The position numbers and the translations under genes are program-made. A model generated the notes under the pieces. It saw only the letters and a list, made by a program, of their open reading frames with translations. It was not told the DNA's origin and ran no database searches. Shown here in pieces: positions 1 through 7,499 of a stretch of 64,000 nucleotides of DNA (its first letter is position 1; each line of letters opens with the position of its first letter). The DNA is taken from the NCBI RefSeq assembly GCF_015354405.1, contig NZ_JADKYP010000039.1, forward strand, positions 1 to 64,000, given 5' to 3'. The DNA comes from Nocardia sp. BSTN01. Its GTDB lineage: Bacteria; Actinomycetota; Actinomycetes; Mycobacteriales; Mycobacteriaceae.

Positions 1-117
1 AAATTGTGCAGACCTTCTGTCAGCTGGCGGAGTTCTCAGCGGCATACATATGGGGCTGCAGCACAGATAGGTGACATCGATCTGGCTTGCCGGGAGGTGG
101 GCCTGGAAGGATGTTCG

Positions 118-510
118 CTGCCCAAGCCCTATCCGCAGGAGTTCCGTGACGATGTGGTCCGGGTCGTGGCCGACGCGGACGGAGTCTGCCGAGTCGCGTG
201 ATGCTCGACGTCGTATCCGGTTGCTGGAGCAGGAGAACGAAGTGCTGCGACGCGCAGCAGCGTATCCATCTATCGGGAAAAGGCTCTACCCGCTCGCGAA
301 AGAGCTTGCCGCCGAAGGGATTCCCGTGGCGGTGACGTGCCGGGTACTGCAGCTCGCTCGCCAACCCTACTACCGATGGCTGGCTGAACCGGTAACCGCC
401 GGCGAGATCGCCGAGGCACCGAGCCAACGCGTTGTTCGTCGCGAACCGTGATGACCCGGAGTTCGGGTATCGGTTTCTTGCCGATGAGGCCCGCGAAGCC
501 CAGGTGCAGC
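118..510 (+). pseudogene. Decayed IS3-family transposase (orfA/orfB remnant)
   Basis: Fragments of both IS3-type reading frames can be read, in three different frames. Near 118 the peptide LPKPYPQEFRDDVVRVV matches the start of a typical OrfA. Near 205-260 the leucine-zipper end of OrfA (RIRLLEQENEVLRRAAAY) appears after an internal deletion. From about 275 the start of OrfB follows (KRLYPLAKELAAEGIPVAV, then QPYYRWLAEPV), and after another frame change NRDDPEFGYRFLADEA. The OrfB catalytic DDE core is missing. The element cannot be active. No terminal inverted repeats were identified, and the left end lies at or beyond the window edge. Confidence 0.75.
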
Positions 511-530
511 GCCGGTGTACGCGGCAGACG

Positions 531-1205
531 TCACATGGATCCGCCCGAGCGATACAACACACCCGACATCAATGTGACCAGAGTCTGTTCGAAAGCCGCG
601 CCGACATCGATGCGAAGCACAGCCAGACTGGGATCGACACTGTACGCGGCGACCGTACTGGCCGAGGGCCGTGCATGAGCGTACAGGCCCCCTGCCAGCG
701 CCACTCCCATCAAGCAGATCGCCCAGCTGCTCTCGCCGAGTTCGGGTACCACTCGACGTATCCGTTCCGCAAGGATCCCGAGGTTGTCCCGGGTGGACCG
801 CTTGTAGCGCACCACCACCTCGACCGACACGTTGTGTTCGAGGACGCCCGCTTGAGCACTCACCAGATCACACAGCACGGTGTGCTCCTGAAGGGAGCGG
901 CTGAGAACAGCGGCGAGTCGATCTATTCGCTCATCGGCCGACAGGTGCGAACCGATCGCGGACAGCTCGCCCTCGATCTCGGAAAGCCATTCACGAAATC
1001 CTCTATCGAGTAGTTCGAGCAGGATCTCCTCGCGAGATTCGAAGTAGCGCAAGACATTCGACTTCGCCAAACCCACCCGCCGACTGAGGTCGTTGAGAGA
1101 CAACTCGGCAACCGGCATTTCGGTGAGCATCGCCGCCGCGGTATCCACGATCGTTTGCCGCCGCACCTCCCGCTGCTCTCGTGTGCGCGCTCGCTGAAAT
1201 CCCAC
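531..1205 (-). CDS. TetR/AcrR family transcriptional regulator
   Basis: The 224-residue protein has the TetR layout: an N-terminal helix-turn-helix (about residues 14-60, with LSLNDLSRRVGLAKSNVLRY followed by FESREEILLELL) and a variable all-helical ligand domain. It is divergent from the SDR at 1323, with 117 bp between them that contain a perfect inverted repeat, so it probably represses that gene and itself. The start used is a GTG at 1205; upstream spacing to a ribosome binding site is poor, so the exact start is uncertain. Inducer unknown. Confidence 0.85.
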   Translation of the reverse strand: MGFQRARTREQREVRRQTIVDTAAAMLTEMPVAELSLNDLSRRVGLAKSNVLRYFESREEILLELLDRGFREWLSEIEGELSAIGSHLSADERIDRLAAVLSRSLQEHTVLCDLVSAQAGVLEHNVSVEVVVRYKRSTRDNLGILAERIRRVVPELGESSWAICLMGVALAGGLYAHARPSASTVAAYSVDPSLAVLRIDVGAAFEQTLVTLMSGVLYRSGGSM

Positions 1206-1241
1206 GCAGAGATGCTACCGACCGGGCGCCCGTTGACTATA

Positions 1242-1290
1242 GACCGCCGGTCTCTTATTGTGAGCAGCGCAATATAAGAGACCGGCGGTC
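1242..1290. promoter_or_regulatory. Perfect 17-bp inverted repeat, TetR operator candidate
   Basis: GACCGCCGGTCTCTTAT at 1242-1258 is repeated as its exact reverse complement at 1274-1290, with a 15-bp gap. Each arm also contains a short near-palindrome (AGACCGCCGGTCT and its counterpart), so two dimer sites may lie side by side. The position between divergent tetR (531-1205) and SDR (1323-2240) genes is the classic location for a TetR operator controlling both promoters. Confidence 0.75.
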
Positions 1291-1322
1291 CGTAATCAGC
1301 GGGCCCCAGCGTTGGAGGAACG

Positions 1323-2240
1323 ATGGCGCACAAGTGGACCGAAGACGACGTTCCTGAACAGCAGGACCGGCTCGCCGTGGTAACCGGAGCCAACACGGGT
1401 CTGGGCTTCGAAACCGCCCGCGTGCTGGCGGCGCAGGGAGCAACGGTCGTTCTGGCCGTCCGCGACGTCGAAAAGGGTAGGCAGGCGGTCAGCCGCATCG
1501 TCGAAGCCGTGCCCGGCGCGCGCACGAGCCTGCTCGCACTCGACCTGTCCTCGCTCGAATCCGTGCGAGCGGCCGCTGCCGAACTGCATGCGACACAATC
1601 CAGTATCGACCTGCTGATCAACAACGCGGGCGTCATGCACCCCCCGCGCCGGACCACCGACGACGGGTTCGAATTGCAGTTCGGCACCAACCACCTCGGA
1701 CACTTCGCATTGACCGGACTTGTACTGGACCTCCTCCTGAAGGCCCCGGAGTCCCGGGTGGTGACGGTCAGCAGTCTGGGGCACCGCATCCGCGCCCGGA
1801 TTCACTTCGACGATCTGCAGTGGGAGAAGTCCTACGACAGAATCGGTGCTTACGGTCAGTCCAAGCTGGCCAACCTCATGTTCACCTATGAGCTGCAACG
1901 CCGGCTCACCGCCCACGGGGCGACAACCGTGGCGGTAGCGGCGCACCCCGGCGGGGCGAATACGAACTTGATCCGCAACTACCCGTCCGTGATTCAGCGC
2001 TTGGCGCCAACGGTTGGGCCGTTGATTGTGCAGAGTGCAGCCATGGGAGCCCTGCCGACTCTGCGCGCGGCGACCGATCCAGCGGTGATCGGCGGCCAGT
2101 TCTACGGTCCTGACGGACTGGGACAGAACCGTGGATACCCGCGAGTGGTGGGCTCGAACGCCCGATCTCATGACTTCGACGCTCAGAAGCGCTTGTGGAC
2201 CGTCTCCGAGCAGCTCACCGGAGTGACTTACGAGATCTGA
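1323..2240 (+). CDS. Short-chain dehydrogenase/reductase (retinol dehydrogenase-like)
   Basis: A 305-residue NAD(P)-dependent oxidoreductase of the SDR superfamily. The cofactor motif TGANTGLG is at residues 21-28, the NNAG structural motif at 99-102 and the catalytic pair Tyr176/Lys180 in YGQSK. Length and the NAGVMHPP segment resemble retinol dehydrogenase/WWOX-type actinobacterial SDRs. The ATG follows a GGAGG ribosome binding site. It stands alone and divergent from the TetR gene, so it is probably induced by that regulator's ligand. Substrate unknown. Confidence 0.85.
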   Translation: MAHKWTEDDVPEQQDRLAVVTGANTGLGFETARVLAAQGATVVLAVRDVEKGRQAVSRIVEAVPGARTSLLALDLSSLESVRAAAAELHATQSSIDLLINNAGVMHPPRRTTDDGFELQFGTNHLGHFALTGLVLDLLLKAPESRVVTVSSLGHRIRARIHFDDLQWEKSYDRIGAYGQSKLANLMFTYELQRRLTAHGATTVAVAAHPGGANTNLIRNYPSVIQRLAPTVGPLIVQSAAMGALPTLRAATDPAVIGGQFYGPDGLGQNRGYPRVVGSNARSHDFDAQKRLWTVSEQLTGVTYEI

Positions 2241-2373
2241 CAAGCGCCGCCGCAACGGTGCGAGCATTCGTCCGCGGCGATCGTCACTTACCTCGCCCAC
2301 GATCGGAGGGTCGGGGAAACCGCGCGCATTGTTCGTGCATCGCAACACGATCCGCTAAGTACTGGCTACACCG

Positions 2374-3060
2374 TCACGGTGTGCCCGGCTCACCGGCCGT
2401 GAAGACGGGCAGCCGCGCCAGTACGGGGGCATCGAAGTCGATGTCCACGCCGGCGTGGGCACCGGCGAGGCCGACGAGCGCGCGTACGGCGGGCCGTACC
2501 CGCTCCACGAAGGTCCCGCCCATTCGCGGCGACTCCGCGCCACGCATCCACGCATCGGCCGCGCCGGTAACCAGACCGACAATCATGGGCCCGTACATCG
2601 CGTCCTCCACGCTTCGACCGCCCGCCGCACGGAGGATCGTCTCCAATATAGTGCTTATCTCCCTCGCAATTGCGCGGGAATTTTCCAGGGCGTGCGAACC
2701 CACACTATCCGCGCCGAAAACCAAGAATTTGAAGATATTGGGATGTTGGTCGATCAGCGCGGCGTGTCCCGTCAACGCGACATCGATCAACTCTCCGATC
2801 GTCTCGACAGAAGATTCGCGCGCTTTGGTCAATTCTTCGATGATATCTTCCCGGGCCTGGTCTCCAATTGCCGCTGCCAGCTCACCCTTGTCTTTGAAGA
2901 ACCGATAAAGCGTCGGTTTCGGAACCTTGGCCTCCGCCGCGATCTCGCGCATACTCACCTGGGGGCCGATGTCGTCGATCGCCCGCGTGGCAGCGGCTAC
3001 CAGCTGACGCCGCACTTCCGCACGGTGTTCCACCCAGCGCTCCGTCCGCGCGTCGCCCAC
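2374..3060 (-). CDS. TetR family regulator, paralogue of the one at 15651
   Basis: TetR-type repressor of 228 residues. The DNA-binding domain contains VSMREIAAEAKVPKPTLYRF, and the first 20 residues closely match the TetR at 15651-16325 (both have DARTERWV near the start). That alignment, plus GGGAGA six bases upstream, favours the GTG at 3060 over the TTG at 3072. An operator copy (3102-3120) lies just upstream, suggesting autoregulation. It closes the minus-strand catabolic series and is the first candidate for the repressor of the shared 19-bp operator regulon. Confidence 0.85.
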   Translation of the reverse strand: MGDARTERWVEHRAEVRRQLVAAATRAIDDIGPQVSMREIAAEAKVPKPTLYRFFKDKGELAAAIGDQAREDIIEELTKARESSVETIGELIDVALTGHAALIDQHPNIFKFLVFGADSVGSHALENSRAIAREISTILETILRAAGGRSVEDAMYGPMIVGLVTGAADAWMRGAESPRMGGTFVERVRPAVRALVGLAGAHAGVDIDFDAPVLARLPVFTAGEPGTP

Positions 3061-3101
3061 AAGCTCTCCCAATCGCTCATATGTACGGACACTCGATCCG
3101 A

Positions 3102-3120
3102 ACCGATGGTATCAGGTAAC
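3102..3120. promoter_or_regulatory. Shared regulon operator, copy A (upstream of tetR)
   Basis: ACCGATGGTATCAGGTAAC on the plus strand matches the consensus ACCnnnGGTATCwGATACY with two changes in the right half. It lies 42 bp upstream of the tetR start codon. No clear -35/-10 pair was found here, unlike the other four copies. Confidence 0.6.
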
Positions 3121-3284
3121 GGCCGTTCGCCTACATTCCACTGGTGGTCATTGCCTCGGCCGGCGGCGCTTTCGAGAAAACCGCACGGGCATTCCGGCAT
3201 GCACACTTCACAAAATAGAACTCGGCAGCCGGAAACCGATAATCGTCCCCGCGATCGAAAGTGGCTACCGGCGGTTACATCCGG

Positions 3285-3482
3285 CTACTCGTCTTCGCTG
3301 AACGAAATTGCCTGTGCGGGACAGCAGGCGACGGCCTGCTCCACCGGCAGACGATCCGCCTCGGAAATCGAACCGGCGCGAACCGTGGACCTCCCGGTGC
3401 CGTCGAGGACGAAGACCTCCGCCACGAGCGCTTCGCAAATGCCGTGGCCCGCGCACCTGCCGGCGTCGACGGTCACTCTCAT
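3285..3482 (-). CDS. 3Fe-4S ferredoxin, P450-partner type
   Basis: A 65-residue electron carrier. Cluster ligands read CAGHGIC (Cys10, Cys16) and the distal CCP (Cys53/Cys54). A histidine sits in the place of the second cysteine, the pattern of actinobacterial 3Fe-4S ferredoxins that feed P450 enzymes. Its ATG overlaps the stop of the upstream SDR (ATGA), so the two are translationally coupled. The likely partner is one of the P450s at 7500-9938 or 10168-11505. No dedicated small ferredoxin reductase is next to it. Confidence 0.88.
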   Translation of the reverse strand: MRVTVDAGRCAGHGICEALVAEVFVLDGTGRSTVRAGSISEADRLPVEQAVACCPAQAISFSEDE

Positions 3483-4309
3483 GGCTTGGTCCCCTTGGAA
3501 ATTCGGCTGTCGTAGTTCGAACGATCGCCACTCGCGGTGAGAAAAACACGGTCCAGCCCCGCACGCCGGCTCAACCACCGTGTCAATGGACGAGGTAAGT
3601 GGATCCAGGACGCGGACAGCGCCGCCAACGACGTGGGCACGACGGCGAGCCTGTCGCCGCGGCGGACCACGTCGACCACGGCCGTCGCGACAGCCCGTGG
3701 CGGAACCGGTTCCATCCCGCGGGCGGGCCGAAGGCCGTCGATCAATTCGGTTGCCGCGAAGGATGGCAACACCGTGGACACGCGAACGCCATGTCCGCTC
3801 AGCTCGGCGTCGAGCGATTCGCCGAAGCCGAGCACGCCGAATTTCGTAGCGCTGTAGACCGCCATCCCGGCAGCGGGAATCCGCCCCGCAATCGACGCGA
3901 TGTTGACAATGCGGCCCTCGCCCCGGGCCACCATTGCCCGAGCGGCGATCCGTGCACAGTTGACCGCGCCGAGCAGATTGATGTCGATCGTCCGCTCGAT
4001 CATGGGCTGGTTCTGATCGAAAATCGAACCCACCGGCATGATGCCGGCATTGTTGACCCACACATCGATCGGCCCGAGCCGCTCCTCGACGGTGGCATGG
4101 AATTCCGATATCGACAGCGGGTCGGTGACGTCGAGGTCTTCGCCGAGAACCCCGAGTCGCGCCGCCGTCTCGGCGAGCGCGCCGGTGTCGATGTCGCCGA
4201 TGGCGACCTTCGCGCCGGCATCTCGTAACGCCTCGGCCGTCGCGCGGCCGATGCCTCGTGCACCTCCGGTCACCACGGCGACACGGCCGGTGAGATTCAT
4301 TCCCTTCAC
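3479..4309 (-). CDS. Short-chain dehydrogenase/reductase
   Basis: A 276-residue classical SDR with TGGARGIG at 14-21, NNAG at 86-89 and catalytic Tyr152/Lys156 (YSATK). The C-terminal extension is rich in Arg, Leu and Trp, as in membrane-associated lipid-oxidising SDRs. The chosen start is a GTG that overlaps the stop of the acyl-CoA ligase and has GGAG nine bases upstream; an ATG three codons later is the alternative. It probably interconverts an alcohol and a ketone or aldehyde in the catabolic pathway of this cluster. Confidence 0.87.
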   Translation of the reverse strand: MKGMNLTGRVAVVTGGARGIGRATAEALRDAGAKVAIGDIDTGALAETAARLGVLGEDLDVTDPLSISEFHATVEERLGPIDVWVNNAGIMPVGSIFDQNQPMIERTIDINLLGAVNCARIAARAMVARGEGRIVNIASIAGRIPAAGMAVYSATKFGVLGFGESLDAELSGHGVRVSTVLPSFAATELIDGLRPARGMEPVPPRAVATAVVDVVRRGDRLAVVPTSLAALSASWIHLPRPLTRWLSRRAGLDRVFLTASGDRSNYDSRISKGTKP

Positions 4310-5925
4310 CGATGAAGCTCCTTCAGTTCGTCGATGGTGTGGCGCGAGACCTTCCCGGAATCGGTTCGGTGCAGTTCGGCGACGATCACGATGTCGCGTG
4401 GCATCCGGGAGCGCGGCAACAGCGCGGCGAGGTGGGTCCGGATATCGCCGGCTTCGAGTTGCGTACCGGCCACCGGGACGATGTACGCGCGCAGGCGCTG
4501 CCCGAACTCGGTGTCGTCCACGCCCACCACCGCCGCGTCGGCGATGCCGTCGTGCGCGTGCAGGGCGAGTTCGACTTCCTCCGGGTACACGTTCTCGCCG
4601 CCGGAAACGATCATGTTGTCGGAACGCCCGAGCACGTGCAGCCGGCCGGCATCGTCGATCCGGCCGCGGTCGCCGGTGTCGAAGTACCCGTCGTCGCTGT
4701 TGCCCCGGCGACCGTCGGTATAGGCCTCGATCTGGCCTGGTGTGCGTACCCTGATGCGCCCCTCGGAGCCCGCGGGCACCGCGCGCCCGGCCTCGTCCGT
4801 GATACGAACGGTGACGCCGAGGGGCGGCTTACCGGCGCTGGTCGGGGCATCCGCGAGGTCGGCGGGGGTGGCGATACTGATGAATGAGGCTTCGGTCGAG
4901 CCGTACAGGTTGTACAGCACCGGGCCGAACGTTCGAGCCGCCGCCGTGACCAGCGTCGGCTCCAGCCGGGCGCCGCCGCTTGCCACGATGCGGAGCGCAG
5001 ACAGGTCGACGCCCGACAACGCCGCGTCGCCCAGGTCGAGCATCCGGCGCACCATGGTCGGCACGGCGATGAACGCGCCGCACCGATCGTCGCCGAGGCG
5101 TTGCAGGGCGCGCGTGGCCTCGAAGCGACGCTGGAGTATCAGCGTGGAGCCGAGGCTCAGGACAAGGGTCGACACCAGCAGGCCCCAGCCGTGGAATACC
5201 GGCGCGGCGACGAGCACCTTGTCGTTGCCGCGCAACGGGATTCGCGACAACAGCCCGGCCGGAAGCAACAGCGAACGGGTTTCGCTGCGCGGAGCACCCT
5301 TCGGGACACCCGAGCTGCCGCTGGTCAGGATCACCAGCGACGCCGCCTTCGGCGCCGGTGGCGGCGGCGCCGCGGGATGGGCGGCGATCAATCGGTCGAG
5401 CTCGCTGTCGTGCGGAGACGACGCGGTCCACGATTGCCATCGTTTTCCCTCGAATCCCGTTGTGGTGTCGGCGAATTCATCGTCGTAGACGAGCGCGTCG
5501 ATCCGTTCTCGGGCACACACGGCACTGACCTGCGCCGGCCCGAAGTCCGTATTCAGCAGGACCACCCGGGCGCCGGTCGCCGCTGCCCCGAACATCGTGA
5601 CCAGCGCGTCGGCATGGTTGCGGCACATGATCCCCACCGTCGCCGTAGCGCCGGGGAACTCGTGGCGAAAAGCGTTGGCAAGGCGATAACTTCGCTCGGC
5701 GAATTGCCCGAAGGTCAACGACCGCCGATCGTCGATGACGGCGACCGCGGTGGGCCGAACGGATGCCCAGGCCGTCGGCATGCCGCCCAGTCCGCCGTAT
5801 CGCTGCGCCGCCTGCGCGCTCACTCGTACGAGGCCGGGGTCCCGTGGAACAGCACCGGCTCGCCACAATATTCGTCCGGCTCGCAGTTCGTCGGCCACTC
5901 GGCCGGCCGCTGAGAATCGCTTCAT
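4306..5925 (-). CDS. Acyl-CoA synthetase (FadD-like, AMP-forming)
   Basis: An ANL-superfamily ligase that activates a carboxylic acid as acyl-AMP and transfers it to CoA. From the ATG at 5925 the protein has 539 residues. The phosphate-binding loop TSGSSGVPKG is at 201-210, NLYGSTEAS follows, then the hinge region (DTGDRGRIDDAGRLHVLGR) and the C-terminal catalytic lysine in DSGKVSRH. A longer open frame extends to 5997 but would overlap the aldehyde dehydrogenase. The product of the upstream aldehyde dehydrogenase, a carboxylate, is a natural substrate. Confidence 0.87.
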   Translation of the reverse strand: MKRFSAAGRVADELRAGRILWRAGAVPRDPGLVRVSAQAAQRYGGLGGMPTAWASVRPTAVAVIDDRRSLTFGQFAERSYRLANAFRHEFPGATATVGIMCRNHADALVTMFGAAATGARVVLLNTDFGPAQVSAVCARERIDALVYDDEFADTTTGFEGKRWQSWTASSPHDSELDRLIAAHPAAPPPPAPKAASLVILTSGSSGVPKGAPRSETRSLLLPAGLLSRIPLRGNDKVLVAAPVFHGWGLLVSTLVLSLGSTLILQRRFEATRALQRLGDDRCGAFIAVPTMVRRMLDLGDAALSGVDLSALRIVASGGARLEPTLVTAAARTFGPVLYNLYGSTEASFISIATPADLADAPTSAGKPPLGVTVRITDEAGRAVPAGSEGRIRVRTPGQIEAYTDGRRGNSDDGYFDTGDRGRIDDAGRLHVLGRSDNMIVSGGENVYPEEVELALHAHDGIADAAVVGVDDTEFGQRLRAYIVPVAGTQLEAGDIRTHLAALLPRSRMPRDIVIVAELHRTDSGKVSRHTIDELKELHR

Positions 5926-5932
5926 GGTCTGC

Positions 5933-7486
5933 TCACATTCGCTGGGCGACTCGTAACCGCACCCGGACGGCCTGCCGGAGCGCGGCGAGCGCGACACCGC
6001 GCATCCGGTCGGGATAGGCCGTCGGGCGGGTTTGGGTGGTCACGGTTTGCGGCTCGGTGTAGCGCAGAATCCCCTCGCGACCGTGGCGTCGCCCGAGGCC
6101 GCTGCGGCGCATTCCGCCCATCGGGGCGTGGATCGAAGCGATCGCCGACAGGTAGCCGTCGTTCACCATGACGGTGCCGGCAACGATCTGCTCGCCGATC
6201 ATCGTGCCGCGGGCCATATCTCGCGTCCACACACTCGCCGAGAGACCGTAGTCGCCCTCGTTCGCGAGCCGTACGGCTTCGTCCTCGGATGCCACCGGGT
6301 ACACCGAGACCACCGGGCCGAACGTTTCCTCGCCATAGACGGACATCTCAGGTGTGACGCCGGTCAGCACGGTCGGTTCGAAGAACAGTGGTCCGAGGTC
6401 GGGCCTGGGCCTGCCGCCCACCCGGACCCGCGCACCCTTTCCGATCGCGTCGCCGACATGGTCTGTCGTCACGGCGAGCTGACGCGGCGAGGTCAGCGAG
6501 CCCATATCGACGGCGAAGTCGTAGCCCGCGCCGAGCCGGAGTCTGCCGACCGCCGCTACCAGCGCGTCCAGGAAGCGCTGATACACGCTGTCGTGCACAT
6601 AGATTCGCTCGATCCCGATACACATCTGGCCGGCGCTCGAAAAGCATGCCTGCACAGTCCCGGTAACGGCGGCGTCGATATCGGCGTCGGCGCAGACGAT
6701 CATCGGATTCTTACCGCCGAGTTCCAGCGACGCGCCGATCAACCGGGCGGCGCATTGCCCGGCAACAGCACGTCCGGTCTCGGTCGACCCGGTGAAGCAC
6801 ACATAGTCGACAGCTCCGACGATGTCGGGCCCGATCCGGCTCCCCGCACCGGCCACCACCTGCCAGATGGGCCCGGGAATTCCCGCTTGCACCGCGAGGC
6901 TGCGCGCCAGCAACAGCGTCCACGGAGTCTGCGAGTCGGCCTTGGACAACACCGCGTTTCCCGCGATCAATGCCGGGATCACGTCACCTACCGCGAGAAA
7001 CAACGGGTAGTTCCACGGTGCGATCACCCCGACCAGCCCCTGTGCGCGATATCCGACCGCCGCGCGGACCGGTCCGCCCATTCCGGGAACCTTCCGGGTG
7101 GCGAGGTAACGCCGGGAGTTGGTCCCGTAGTGCTGTGCGACGGATACCACGCCCAGCACCTCGATCGCGGCATGTATCCGGGCCTTGCCGGTCTCCCATT
7201 GCATCAGATCGCACAGTTGGTCGTGGTAGTCGAGCACGAGCCGGGCGAATCGCAGGACGATTCGCTCGCGCTCGCGGATCGGCCGGGAACCCCAGTCGCG
7301 CTGAGCGATTCGTCCGGCCTCCGCGGCGCCGTCGATCGCGGCACTATCCGACTGCGGCACCCAGGGAAGTTCGTTTCCGCAGAAAGGTGCGACGGCACAG
7401 TGTGTTTCGACGGACTTCGGTAGCTGGTCGCGCAACCGGTCGATGAGCTGTCGATCGATTCTGGGCGGGAAACTCGCCTCTGTCAT
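5933..7486 (-). CDS. Aldehyde dehydrogenase, succinate-semialdehyde dehydrogenase-like
   Basis: A 517-residue NAD(P)-dependent aldehyde dehydrogenase. Visible landmarks are APWNYP (156-161), the general-base motif LELGGKNP with Glu255, FTGSTETG, and the catalytic Cys289 in SSAGQMC. EETFGPVV and the C-terminal KSG-like segment (MRRSGLGRR) fit the GabD2-type subgroup. It starts 13 bp after the MpaB-P450 fusion and ends 7 bp before the acyl-CoA ligase, so it most likely oxidises an aldehyde made by the oxygenases to an acid for CoA activation. Confidence 0.88.
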   Translation of the reverse strand: MTEASFPPRIDRQLIDRLRDQLPKSVETHCAVAPFCGNELPWVPQSDSAAIDGAAEAGRIAQRDWGSRPIRERERIVLRFARLVLDYHDQLCDLMQWETGKARIHAAIEVLGVVSVAQHYGTNSRRYLATRKVPGMGGPVRAAVGYRAQGLVGVIAPWNYPLFLAVGDVIPALIAGNAVLSKADSQTPWTLLLARSLAVQAGIPGPIWQVVAGAGSRIGPDIVGAVDYVCFTGSTETGRAVAGQCAARLIGASLELGGKNPMIVCADADIDAAVTGTVQACFSSAGQMCIGIERIYVHDSVYQRFLDALVAAVGRLRLGAGYDFAVDMGSLTSPRQLAVTTDHVGDAIGKGARVRVGGRPRPDLGPLFFEPTVLTGVTPEMSVYGEETFGPVVSVYPVASEDEAVRLANEGDYGLSASVWTRDMARGTMIGEQIVAGTVMVNDGYLSAIASIHAPMGGMRRSGLGRRHGREGILRYTEPQTVTTQTRPTAYPDRMRGVALAALRQAVRVRLRVAQRM

Positions 7487-7499
7487 TTCCGGCCGCCGT

